A stretch of DNA of 35,119 bases from a virus: positions 1 to 35,119 of IMG/VR virus record IMGVR_UViG_3300009068_000096. One strand, written 5' to 3'. Positions 22,203-29,498 of this stretch are shown here, in pieces; positions within the stretch are counted from its first letter, which is position 1, and the number at the start of each line of letters is the position of its first letter. The notes beneath the pieces are model-generated. The model was not told the origin of the DNA. It did no database searches and saw nothing but the letters and a program-made list of their open reading frames with translations. Made by a program: the position numbers and the translations under genes.

Positions 22203-22470
22203 GGTATCCTCCTCCAGCGGCTTTATAGCGTTTAGCCATTAATTGCGCTTTTCTCGCGCTCCATTTTCCAGCGCCGGTACCTTGAACCGCAGCAGCTTTG
22301 ACGCTATTGAAGATGCTTTTACGAAGCCCCGGCTTGGTGTAGTTACCCGCAGCATTAACCCCGCCGCCAGACGCATACTGGGTGAAATCAGTATTGTCGC
22401 GTCTGGCTTTGCGCTTACCTGTAGGCATTTTGTTGGGGTTCATATCCCCCATCCCACGGGAGGCTCTCAT
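22195..22470 (-). CDS. Small basic Gly-rich phage protein (GNYTKPxLR / WSARKAQ family)
   Basis: This 91-residue protein contains YASGGGVNAAGNYTKPGLRK and ends WSARKAQLMAKRYKAAGGGYRD, a pattern I know from small proteins in phage virion clusters. It is strongly basic and carries the Gly-Gly motif that recurs in this region. The start ATG 22470 shares a base with the stop of the Met/Lys-rich gene (TAATG). Its last Gly codons double as the ribosome binding site of the following 38-aa gene. The role is unknown. Confidence 0.78.
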   Translation of the reverse strand: MRASRGMGDMNPNKMPTGKRKARRDNTDFTQYASGGGVNAAGNYTKPGLRKSIFNSVKAAAVQGTGAGKWSARKAQLMAKRYKAAGGGYRD

Positions 22471-23891
22471 TAGCAGCGAGTCTTACCACGTTGAGCGATA
22501 CCGTCAGCACGGCGTGAAGCAGAGCTAACAGAACCACCGGTAGCCATACGCACCATTGTGCCTTTGGTTTTTCCATGAGACTCAATGCCGCCGCCTTTGG
22601 CATAGCTGGACATTCCACCCATATTCATTTTCTTCATAAACATAGGTTTGCCATCTTTCATGGGCATACCACCTTTTTTCATACCCATCATTTCCGCTTT
22701 TTCATGTTTCATCATGGATGCCGGAGCGCCCTTTTTCTTCATGAACGCCATTTCTTTGCCAACCATTGCTTTAGACTCTTTCATCATGCCCCCATCTCCA
22801 AAACGACGTTTTTTGATTGTTCCACCTTTTTTGTAACTAAGGTCTGTCCCAACATCCATGTCACGCGCTTCTTTTTTCATAAAGTTAGCATTCTTCAAAC
22901 GCTCATAAGCCGCATTAGCTTTATCTGTGTCACGATCAGAAGACCTAGCAGATGAACGAGCCGCGCCAGAGTCACCACGAGGCGCTGGCAATTGACGGCT
23001 TGCAGGAATGTATTCTCCGGCTTTAGACTCAGTAAGAAGCTTTGTTTTAGGCCCAGCAAGTTCTCCAGCCCTATACGTCTTTAATCCTTTATTTGCAGCA
23101 CTAGCAGCTTTAAGCCCCGCACCTACTCCCAAAGGCATAAGCGTCATAGCTACATCACCAAACTTTTCAGCATTTTCTGCTTTTTGTTCATCTGTAAGTT
23201 TAGAAGCATATCGACCACGACTTGCCATCCCAGTGGCTGCGCCGCCTCCAGTTTCACCAAACCTTCCTTTATCTGCTCTTTGGTTGGTTGTTTCGTCACT
23301 GTATCCCATGCGTTTTTTTGCAGGAGTTTCTTGAGCCGACGGAGCCGGATACCGTCTACGCAACCGTTCACCTTCATCACCATAATCAACAATGGCTTTA
23401 GGTTTGCGAACCGGTGCGGTAGCAACAGGTTTTCCACGCCCACCACTTGCTTCAGGAAGATCATCGCTATAATATTTATTTACCGTGGCTGGTGCATCCG
23501 GTTTAGCATCTTCTTTTGCGTCAAAATCAATGTTGCCAAGATCACTTGGTGCGCGAGTAAAACTAGCAGCCTTATCCGGCACAGCTTTTTTCATACGAGC
23601 TATGATATATGGATCGGTGCGATCCGCTCCACCAAGGTATTTTTCTTGTTCCTCTGAATACTGCTGCGCGGGGATATCCGCCGGATCAGGCATCCGATAA
23701 CCACCCTCAGTATCTCCACCCATAGCAAAACGTCGTTTCTTCATCATGCCACCTTTATTAAAAGTTTTACCTTTGTCAGCAGCATTGAAGTCTTTGCCAA
23801 CAGATTGAGATACCCCAACTTTCTTGGCGAATGAGGGGCTATGAGCTATTGCTGCCATGAAACGATGTTGCTTTGCTGATGTAGAAGGCAT
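22470..23891 (-). CDS. Met/Lys/Gly-rich virion-associated protein
   Basis: I place the start at ATG 23891: TAGGGA precedes it, and MPSTSAKQHRFMAAIAHSPS is the usual N-terminus of this phage family, whereas an upstream GTG at 23912 only arises from the endonuclease junction. The product is 473 residues: a conserved N-terminus, a KGGMMKKRRF motif, a long charged middle and a second copy of that motif (KGGTIKKRRFGDGG). A C-terminal block extremely rich in Met, Lys and Gly follows, ending SSASRRADGIAQRGKTRC. No enzyme domain is visible. The composition suggests a nucleic-acid-binding or internal virion protein. Confidence 0.78.
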   Translation of the reverse strand: MPSTSAKQHRFMAAIAHSPSFAKKVGVSQSVGKDFNAADKGKTFNKGGMMKKRRFAMGGDTEGGYRMPDPADIPAQQYSEEQEKYLGGADRTDPYIIARMKKAVPDKAASFTRAPSDLGNIDFDAKEDAKPDAPATVNKYYSDDLPEASGGRGKPVATAPVRKPKAIVDYGDEGERLRRRYPAPSAQETPAKKRMGYSDETTNQRADKGRFGETGGGAATGMASRGRYASKLTDEQKAENAEKFGDVAMTLMPLGVGAGLKAASAANKGLKTYRAGELAGPKTKLLTESKAGEYIPASRQLPAPRGDSGAARSSARSSDRDTDKANAAYERLKNANFMKKEARDMDVGTDLSYKKGGTIKKRRFGDGGMMKESKAMVGKEMAFMKKKGAPASMMKHEKAEMMGMKKGGMPMKDGKPMFMKKMNMGGMSSYAKGGGIESHGKTKGTMVRMATGGSVSSASRRADGIAQRGKTRC

Positions 23892-23899
23892 TTTATTCC

Positions 23900-24328
23900 C
23901 TAACACTTCCACGCTTTTAGCGATTTATCTAAGTATTCTTCCCATTTGGGACTGTTGCATGAAGCGTATAAATACTGTGCAGCAAATTCTAAAAGAGTTG
24001 GGTCGTCTCTAAAATGTCCAAGCCCACGGTTGCAATGATTGCAAAGCATACCTCTTACCTGTCCAGTAACGTGATCATGATCAACCACTAATTTGTCTTG
24101 AACGCCACAAATAACACATTTTGTTACGGTTAATTTTAAATCCGCTAGGGCTTCATCAGTAATTGCATTGCGGTACATTCCACGGCAGTTGGCGTTACGA
24201 TACTCATTTCGACAGCCACGACACCAACTATCAAATCCAGACTTTGTTTTGTTATGCAATGGGAAATTAACCGCATCAAGCGGTTTTATTTCTTTACAAC
24301 GAGTGCAAGATTTTGTTAGCAGTTCCAT
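23900..24328 (-). CDS. Endonuclease VII-type HNH nuclease, likely mobile
   Basis: This 142-residue protein resembles the recombination endonuclease VII family. It has four Cys pairs (C8/C11, C36/C39, C71/C74, C96/C99), the DHDH core at 83-86 (LVVDHDHVTG), GMLCNHCNRGLG and a helical FRDDPTLLEFAAQYL end. The family cuts branched DNA in T4, but many free-standing copies act as homing nucleases. Its ATG lies inside the last codons of the upstream gene, and its own C-terminus SLKAWKC copies that gene's SLKAWNC. Imperfect 24-bp repeats (24316-24339, 23900-23923) therefore bracket it. Confidence 0.9.
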   Translation of the reverse strand: MELLTKSCTRCKEIKPLDAVNFPLHNKTKSGFDSWCRGCRNEYRNANCRGMYRNAITDEALADLKLTVTKCVICGVQDKLVVDHDHVTGQVRGMLCNHCNRGLGHFRDDPTLLEFAAQYLYASCNSPKWEEYLDKSLKAWKC

Positions 24329-24339
24329 GCTTTTAACGA
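23900..24339. repeat. Imperfect 24-bp direct repeats bracketing the endonuclease VII gene
   Basis: Positions 24316-24339 and 23900-23923 match in 19 of 24 bases and encode SLKAWNC-stop and SLKAWKC-stop. One ends the upstream gene and the other ends the endonuclease, so the mobile gene carries a copy of its neighbour's terminal codons. Confidence 0.75.
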
Positions 24340-24570
24340 TAACGCTTTACGTGTGGGTTTACCATTTGGCTTCTTCATCGGCCCCTCCATCCCTGTCATC
24401 CTCGCACAAAAAGACTTCCTCCTGCCAGCGTCTTTTTCTGTTTTTGGATGGGGAGCAGGTGGTTTCAAACCGGGTTTGCCGGGGTTGGCTGCGTTGTATG
24501 ACGCCCTCCCCTTCGCGTTCAAACCACCTTTGGGGTTTTTGCCTTCTTTTCTTGTCCATGCTGCGCTCAT
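24316..24570 (-). CDS. Small basic conserved phage protein (RKSFCARM / RKALSLKAWNC type)
   Basis: This 84-residue protein begins MSAAWTRKEGKNPKGGLNAK. It contains GRASYNAANPGKPGLKPP and the highly conserved-looking RKSFCARMTGMEGPM and RKALSLKAWNC end. I recognise the pattern as a small basic family found beside virion genes in many phages (possibly DUF6321; the name is from memory). A conserved Cys-containing core and basic charge suggest binding to DNA or RNA. The stop TAA overlaps the endonuclease VII start. The C-terminal eight codons are the part duplicated at the other end of that gene. Confidence 0.8.
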   Translation of the reverse strand: MSAAWTRKEGKNPKGGLNAKGRASYNAANPGKPGLKPPAPHPKTEKDAGRRKSFCARMTGMEGPMKKPNGKPTRKALSLKAWNC

Positions 24571-24571
24571 C

Positions 24572-24760
24572 CTAAACCTCTTGGTAGGTTGTCATTGGGT
24601 AGATGGATTCCGTATCTTCTGTGGCATTGCACTTATCGCACACATGAACAAACGGTTTGGCTTTGTATTTGATGCTGAACTTATGCTGAAACTCACCACC
24701 GCAATCACACATCAAGCGGTTTACAACCCATGTAACCGGCACTGTCTTTATGCTGCTCAT
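24572..24760 (-). CDS. Small zinc-ribbon protein
   Basis: The 62-residue product has a CDC pair at about residues 18-20 and a CDKC pair at about 41-44, enough for a four-Cys zinc ribbon, within a basic/aromatic context (FQHKFSIKYKAKPFVHVC). Its ATG overlaps the stop of the glycosyltransferase-like gene (ATGA). It has no membrane segment. Such tiny zinc ribbons are common in phage operons, with unknown partners. The next gene begins two bases after its stop. Confidence 0.7.
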   Translation of the reverse strand: MSSIKTVPVTWVVNRLMCDCGGEFQHKFSIKYKAKPFVHVCDKCNATEDTESIYPMTTYQEV

Positions 24761-25509
24761 GCTGCATCACTCATGGTCTGCTGCGAGATCATCGACGGGT
24801 ATAAGACATCATTACCAAAATCGCTCTTATGCTCAACCACGCCCATGTGACCCAGCTTGATAGTCGGGTCTATCCACACCTCAAACCCAGCTTCCCGCGC
24901 ACGATCACAGAAGAGGAAGTCCTCGCCAATCATGCCTTCAGGGGTGACCAAGAAGTCAAAAAAGCTGTAGAGCATCTGCGGACTGTTGGTGTCCATGTGT
25001 TTCCACTCAGGATGCTGTTCAGCCAGCGTGGTAAAGACTTTTTTCTGGATCATCATAAAGCCAGTGGCTACGCGATATGCCCTGACCAGACCATCTTCAT
25101 CCATCGTGATGGTGCCGTGAGTGCCGTTGATTCCATTGCCACCGTCAATCGACAGGATGTAGGTCTTGCTTTCTTTACGGGCTACATAAGCACCAGCAAC
25201 AACGCCACGATCTTGATTCCACGCCATCAACCGAATCACTGACTCAGGCTCAAACGTCATGTCTGCATCAATGAACATCAAGTGATCACAATCAGACTCC
25301 AAGAACTGCTTGGCAATGACGTTACGCGCACGAGAAACAACAGAACAACCACAGATGCTGTTGACCTGTATATCAATCCCATGCTGCAACACCATTTGAC
25401 TGAGTTTCATAAGAGACACAGCCATGCTTACTGTTACTTTGTAGTCATACGCCGGAAGTCCTATCATCAACTTCTTACCGGCGAGATTAAAGCCTTTGTT
25501 AGAGGTCAT
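24757..25509 (-). CDS. Glycosyltransferase family 2-like (GT-A) protein
   Basis: This 250-residue protein has a GT-A-like core. It starts KKLMIGLPAYDYKVTVSMAVS, has SRARNVIAKQFLESDCDHLMFIDADMTFEP with a DAD metal motif at residues 81-83, then GVVAGAYVARK and a FLFCDRAREAGFEVWIDP segment. These match family 2 transferases that use nucleotide-diphosphate sugars; the acceptor is unknown. It is embedded in the virion operon and ends with an ATGA overlap. Possible roles are glycosylation of capsid or tail proteins, or change of the host surface. Confidence 0.82.
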   Translation of the reverse strand: MTSNKGFNLAGKKLMIGLPAYDYKVTVSMAVSLMKLSQMVLQHGIDIQVNSICGCSVVSRARNVIAKQFLESDCDHLMFIDADMTFEPESVIRLMAWNQDRGVVAGAYVARKESKTYILSIDGGNGINGTHGTITMDEDGLVRAYRVATGFMMIQKKVFTTLAEQHPEWKHMDTNSPQMLYSFFDFLVTPEGMIGEDFLFCDRAREAGFEVWIDPTIKLGHMGVVEHKSDFGNDVLYPSMISQQTMSDAA

Positions 25510-25512
25510 TAT

Positions 25513-25812
25513 TTACCCGTAAATTATAGTTGCGGAACCAAGGTTTGATACCGTTCCATACACGGCAGTTTGGAACAGCAGCCCCTGTCCCGGCATCAAC
25601 ATATAGGTTGGCTGAGTGGCAGAAGCAACGGTGTTGACGGTAAGTTTAATGGAACTACTTGCCCCGCCATCCCTAAGAACAAGACTACCCGCTGAAGCAC
25701 CGGGAACGATGTAGATTGATTTAATCCTACAACGACCAATATTATTAGTGGCTTGGTCAGTAAATTGACCACTGGCGGTTATAGGTATACTGGCTAGAAC
25801 GTCTGTTTGCAT
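25513..25812 (-). CDS. Small beta-rich structural protein
   Basis: This 99-residue protein begins MQTDVLASIPITASGQFTDQ. Its alternating hydrophobic pattern (IKSIYIVPGASAGSLVLRDGG, then SSIKLTVNTV) suggests a small beta sandwich. No cysteines cluster and there is no transmembrane helix. It follows another beta-rich protein and a hairpin (25837-25852), and has AGGAGATTAACC just before the ATG. A capsid decoration or minor head protein is likely from position; it is not confirmed. Confidence 0.7.
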   Translation of the reverse strand: MQTDVLASIPITASGQFTDQATNNIGRCRIKSIYIVPGASAGSLVLRDGGASSSIKLTVNTVASATQPTYMLMPGQGLLFQTAVYGTVSNLGSATIIYG

Positions 25813-25836
25813 GGTTAATCTCCTAGTGTGTTAACG

Positions 25837-25852
25837 GGGGGCCGTAGCCCCC
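25837..25852 (-). terminator. Stable GC hairpin with UACG tetraloop
   Basis: On the minus strand GGGGGC, TACG and GCCCCC make a six-base GC stem with a cUACGg loop, an ultrastable UNCG tetraloop. It begins six bases after the stop of the 171-aa gene. There is no T run, so it may stop or pause transcription or protect the mRNA 3' end. Confidence 0.55.
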
Positions 25853-25858
25853 AGAAGA

Positions 25859-26374
25859 TTAGCTAAACGGCGTAACAACAGTGCCAGAACCCACAAACGA
25901 CCCGTGAATAACCATATATTTACCGGCAGTGTAAGGCATCAAACTCAGGCGGCTACCAGCGGCAGCGCCGCCCGAAGTCGTTGAATTCAACGTGATGACC
26001 GTTCCAGCCGTTGAGTTAAATGATTGTGAAGTTGTTCCGGCAACTGAAATTTGACCCGTATAAACGTCCGAGCCAGAGGTAGTAATAGTTTCAGCAGTCG
26101 CGCCAGCCGAAGCTGCGGTAAAGATGAACGTGAAAATAGCGCCAATGTTATTCAGCGTATTTGGATCAGAGCCGGGGCCAGAGGTCGCAGGGTTTGCCGA
26201 AGCATTAACTGCCGGAAGGATAATCGCGCAAGTCGCCGGAACCAGCAGAATCCGTCCAGCGTGAGCGGCAACGGTGAGGGTTGCGGTAGCGCCGAGAGTA
26301 ATTGTATTACCCGGCCCTTGAGTATAGAAGCCGTTTAGCGAACGTACCGGCCCTTGAAATGTGGTCAAAGCCAT
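25859..26374 (-). CDS. Beta-rich structural protein downstream of the capsid gene
   Basis: The 171-residue product begins MALTTFQGPVRSLNGFYTQG and is rich in Ala, Gly, Thr and Ser. The first third contains the strands TATLTVAAHAGRILLVP and CAIILPAV, and the middle has FTFIFTAASAGATAETITT. AGGAGATTCAC provides a strong binding site before ATG 26374. It lies just after the major capsid gene and its hairpin, so a capsid decoration or head-completion role is inferred. No family name is certain. Confidence 0.7.
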   Translation of the reverse strand: MALTTFQGPVRSLNGFYTQGPGNTITLGATATLTVAAHAGRILLVPATCAIILPAVNASANPATSGPGSDPNTLNNIGAIFTFIFTAASAGATAETITTSGSDVYTGQISVAGTTSQSFNSTAGTVITLNSTTSGGAAAGSRLSLMPYTAGKYMVIHGSFVGSGTVVTPFS

Positions 26375-26467
26375 GTGAATCTCCTGTGTTGTAGCACTAA
26401 CTCACGCTGTCTCTACAAAGTCTGCTGGGGCAGTCTGCGTAAGTAAAAATCCCAGTAAGGTGAAGCA

Positions 26468-26489
26468 GGAGGGGCGTTTAAACCCCTCC
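26468..26489 (-). terminator. Strong hairpin after major capsid gene, GTTTAAAC in loop
   Basis: The minus strand has GGAGGGG, an eight-base loop TTTAAACG and CCCCTCC, a perfect 7-bp GC stem 19 bases after the capsid stop. T-rich sequence (ATTTTTACTT) follows only about 17 bases later. It could reduce readthrough from the abundant capsid gene or stabilise its mRNA. Confidence 0.55.
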
Positions 26490-26507
26490 CTTGAATCATA
26501 CTACATA

Positions 26508-27416
26508 TTACGAACCAGACGAACCGAAGATACCCAGCGGGTCGCTAACGCCGAAGCTGTAACGCTCACGGCTCTTATAGCGGCTGTTGCCGGTGTCGAA
26601 GTCTGCATCCATGCTGTTAGCCAGCGGCATACGAACGAAGTGCTTCAGGCCGTTCGGAACGTCCGTCGTCAGGAACCAACCATTGGTGTCCGTCAGATAG
26701 TGGTTAACACAAAAGCCTCCGCCAATTGAACTCATTGACTTCAGCGCGTTAATGTCGTTGTCAGCCGTACCAACACGACCCGGCGTCTTCAGCAGACGCT
26801 CTGACACAAACATCAACGACGGTGGGACAACCAATTTAACTGGTTTGGCGGCGATCAGCAGACCGCGCTCATCCGTCCAACCAGCGATCTGAACAACAGC
26901 GGCCTCAAGCGAGGTCTCATTCAGGTCAACTTGGGTCGAAGGAGTGTTGGAGTTAACGCCACCAGAAACCAGCGGGTGAGAGGTGCTGCACAGAACCACA
27001 CCGTCACCGTAGGTCGGGCCACCGGTAAATGCGTTGTTCAAGATTGCAGCAGCTTTAACCTGCTTGGTATACGCCATAGCACGAGCAAGTGCCTTCGTGT
27101 AGCGGCTCGAAAGACTGTCATACAAGTTGTCTTCGATAGCCTCTTCAGTCAGCGAAAAGCCCATAGCAATGGTTTCGTGCTGGTAACGAGCCGTCCAAGC
27201 TTCTTGTGCATTGTCGTAAGCGATGGCAGAACCTTCGCCTTTGACCGGAGCAGCGGAGAAACCAGACAGTTTCGTCTCTTCTTCGAACGAACGCTCAGAG
27301 GTTTCAGTTTCAAAAATCTCTTTGTGTTCTTCGCCATACTTTTTATACTCAAGACCAAACAAGGCGTTCAGGCCGGGAAGGAGTTCTTTGAGTAGTTGTG
27401 CGCGTGAAATAGCCAT
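26508..27416 (-). CDS. Major capsid protein (HK97-fold, probable)
   Basis: This 302-residue protein begins MAISRAQLLKELLPGLNALF. A Glu-rich E-loop region (EIFETETSERSFEEETKLSG) follows, then GFSLTEEAIEDNLYDSLSSRYTKA, the central LNNAFTGGPTYGDGVVLCSTSHP, a KLVVPPSLMFVSERLLK region and a C-terminal RYSFGVSDPLGIFGSSGS. These resemble HK97-type capsid proteins of marine and freshwater phages. Position after scaffold and portal and a perfect AGGAG binding site support it. A strong hairpin lies 19 bases after its stop. Confidence 0.85.
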   Translation of the reverse strand: MAISRAQLLKELLPGLNALFGLEYKKYGEEHKEIFETETSERSFEEETKLSGFSAAPVKGEGSAIAYDNAQEAWTARYQHETIAMGFSLTEEAIEDNLYDSLSSRYTKALARAMAYTKQVKAAAILNNAFTGGPTYGDGVVLCSTSHPLVSGGVNSNTPSTQVDLNETSLEAAVVQIAGWTDERGLLIAAKPVKLVVPPSLMFVSERLLKTPGRVGTADNDINALKSMSSIGGGFCVNHYLTDTNGWFLTTDVPNGLKHFVRMPLANSMDADFDTGNSRYKSRERYSFGVSDPLGIFGSSGS

Positions 27417-27427
27417 TATTTATTCTC

Positions 27428-28042
27428 CTAGACGCCGGTTGCAAGGCGATATTGATGAATGCCTTGGTTCCACGACACCAGAACTTCGACAAAGGAACCG
27501 GTCGCTGGGGCGGTATCAGGCACAACGTCCACAACCTTACACGGGATTGCTGCCGTGGTTGCGGTGCTGTTAAGGACACAATGTGCGCTGTTGCCGGTGG
27601 TGGTGCTACCAGCGTTAACAACCAGCGAAGTATTCCCGCCAACCAGATTTGCACGAGTAGCTTGAGCAACAGTGGTAGTGCCGGAAACAATCGCGGTCTT
27701 CATCACCAGATCGGGATCATCCGCAACATACGCGGTGATAGCCGACGCGGTGTCCGGGGTACCGGTCGTCAGGGCGGGGTAATATTGCCCATAAACGCGC
27801 TGACCCAATGAGTTGATGTAGCTGCAACCCATAAAGATACCAACGACGTTAACGGTAGTAGCGGTCAGCACAGCCGTAGTGATACAGCCGTTGGAAGACA
27901 TCAGAACAACGTCACCAAAGTAAATGCTGGTGCCGTGCGCCGTTTGGATCGGAATTTGCCGGGTTGAGCCAGCAAAGACTTGTCCGCCCAGCAGATTGAC
28001 GGGGATTAGCCCGTACGGTGCTGAAACAGTAGGATAAGCCAT
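27428..28042 (-). CDS. Head decoration or structural protein
   Basis: This is a 204-residue protein starting MAYPTVSAPYGLIPVNLLGG. It is Thr/Ala/Val-rich, and its beta pattern (GTSIYFGDVVLMSSNGCIT and later PCKVVDVVPDTAPATGSFVEVLVSWN) occurs in virion proteins I know from pelagic and freshwater phages. Length and composition fit a head decoration or structural protein. It lies between the 149-aa protein and the major capsid gene, with AGGAG upstream of the start. No enzymatic motif is visible. Confidence 0.75.
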   Translation of the reverse strand: MAYPTVSAPYGLIPVNLLGGQVFAGSTRQIPIQTAHGTSIYFGDVVLMSSNGCITTAVLTATTVNVVGIFMGCSYINSLGQRVYGQYYPALTTGTPDTASAITAYVADDPDLVMKTAIVSGTTTVAQATRANLVGGNTSLVVNAGSTTTGNSAHCVLNSTATTAAIPCKVVDVVPDTAPATGSFVEVLVSWNQGIHQYRLATGV

Positions 28043-28057
28043 TTAAAACTCCTAAGA

Positions 28058-28507
28058 TTAAGCTCCGGTGCCAAAAGTAACTTTAGTCCGGTGGTCTTTG
28101 AAAAGTGGCATCCGTGGATCGTTTTCCCGCATAAGGTTGTTATCCACAGACTGCATTTGTTTATCCGTTTGATCTTTGAAATACGCTCTCCGATCATCCG
28201 TTATTTCCGTTGGCATCTTGCAAAGCATGAGGCCACCTATCACGACGTTGTCCTTAAACCGTTCGTTCTCAACAGCCGACAGGAAAATCTCGGGGTGATC
28301 TACAGCTTTAACAGGCTCCCAACCTTCACGAAGCTTAAGGGAAACATTCATGGGGTCAGCTTCACCACGGGTACTTAGGCGCACCCAGCGAAAGTCATAT
28401 CCGGCCTCGGGGTTGGGACTAGGCAATACATCTGGCTTAATCCAACTACGTTTCCGCTCTGTCTTTTCACGGGTCTCTAATTCACGAGCAACTCTGTTCT
28501 CAGCCAT
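28058..28507 (-). CDS. Conserved head-region phage protein of unknown function
   Basis: The 149-residue product begins MAENRVARELETREKTERKR, a basic helical region. A compact part follows (YDFRWVRLSTRGEADPMNVS, then VIGGLMLCKMPTEI), and the protein ends with a charged FKDHRTKVTFGTGA. It overlaps the end of the scaffold gene by eight bases. Such a protein between scaffold and capsid genes is common in related phages, where I would expect a head-assembly role. No known fold is recognised. Confidence 0.72.
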   Translation of the reverse strand: MAENRVARELETREKTERKRSWIKPDVLPSPNPEAGYDFRWVRLSTRGEADPMNVSLKLREGWEPVKAVDHPEIFLSAVENERFKDNVVIGGLMLCKMPTEITDDRRAYFKDQTDKQMQSVDNNLMRENDPRMPLFKDHRTKVTFGTGA

Positions 28508-29498
28508 TTTGTTTCCTCATATCTTCAGCAACCTGTTTGGCGTAAAGTTCCAACGGAAGTCCCAACCGTTTAGCTAGGGCAACTTGTGTCTTCGTCAGCG
28601 TGATTTTTCTGGGCGCAACGCTGCGGGTTACAGGTGCCACTACGTTATTTCTACGACGCGGTTCCGCTGGTTCATCTGCTCCCTCAAAATTATCGGGGAA
28701 GACTTGGTGCATACGAGAGTTGATCTTCTCGTAGTATTCGTCAGATTGAGGGCTGACGCCCTGTTTCACCAGTTTCTGGTGCAACCCCAAGGCAAAACTT
28801 GTCATCTCATCATCAGGCCCAAACCACGGATTGTTTTGTTGCCAATCCAAAGCCTTTGAATCTACGACCGCTTGTGGGGCGTTTAAACGAGCTTCTACAT
28901 TACTCTCAGGTTCTTGTAAAGAGGGTAAAGTAAAATTATTTATCTTGTCCGCTTTGATCTTGGCGGAAGTGAATTCTTCCTGCGCCTTAATAATAGCGTC
29001 TGGATCACCCGCTTCATAAGCTTGTTTATAGCGATATTTAGCTACATTAATTTCGCCCGTTACTTCCTTTTTAGCTTGCTCAAGAAGAACTTTTTGATTC
29101 TCGTTAACAGCGCCTTTAAGCTGTTTATTCTCTTCGACAAGCTGTTGAGCAATCCGTAGGGCTTCTTCTTTCTCCCTCTGGGCTGACTCTGCAAGGCGAC
29201 GCTGGTCGTGGAATCCTTTGCTGAAGTGTTTAAGGCGTTTGCGGGTTTTCTCCGAGTAACTCTCAAGCTCTTCGTCGGTGATTTCATCGGGTTGTTTAGA
29301 CTGCTTTTTGCCTTGATCTTCCTTGGGGGTGTCATCAATCACCTCAATTTCGACTTTAGGTTCTTTGGCGGGTTCTTCCGTTTGTGTGGAAGCCAAGCCT
29401 TCAACGACGATTTGAATACTATCTTCGCCCTCCACAGCCGGTTGATTCTCTGGTTTTTCGGGGTCTGGAAACTCAAACTCTACTTTTTCAAAAGCCAT
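28500..29498 (-). CDS. Scaffolding protein
   Basis: This 332-residue protein is strongly charged. An acidic N-terminus (EFPDPEKPENQPAVEGEDS) and a Lys/Glu helical region are followed by a long coiled coil (about 90-170, with EEALRIAQQLVEENKQL). The C-terminal part contains an Arg/Pro/Val stretch (PRRRNNVVAPVTRSV) and a helical capsid-binding end. Scaffold proteins assemble the procapsid and are then lost. Position between co-chaperonin and capsid genes fits. The binding site before ATG 29498 is AAGGAG. Confidence 0.82.
   Translation of the reverse strand: MAFEKVEFEFPDPEKPENQPAVEGEDSIQIVVEGLASTQTEEPAKEPKVEIEVIDDTPKEDQGKKQSKQPDEITDEELESYSEKTRKRLKHFSKGFHDQRRLAESAQREKEEALRIAQQLVEENKQLKGAVNENQKVLLEQAKKEVTGEINVAKYRYKQAYEAGDPDAIIKAQEEFTSAKIKADKINNFTLPSLQEPESNVEARLNAPQAVVDSKALDWQQNNPWFGPDDEMTSFALGLHQKLVKQGVSPQSDEYYEKINSRMHQVFPDNFEGADEPAEPRRRNNVVAPVTRSVAPRKITLTKTQVALAKRLGLPLELYAKQVAEDMRKQNG

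Noticed and set aside
22470-23912. GTG start at 23912 for the Met/Lys-rich protein
   Set aside because: The extra seven residues arise from the repeated end of the endonuclease gene; ATG 23891 has a binding site and the family-typical N-terminus.
26375-26467. Promoter between capsid hairpin and the 171-aa gene
   Set aside because: Only weak -35/-10 matches (TTTACT, TTTGTA) were found; not distinguishable from chance.
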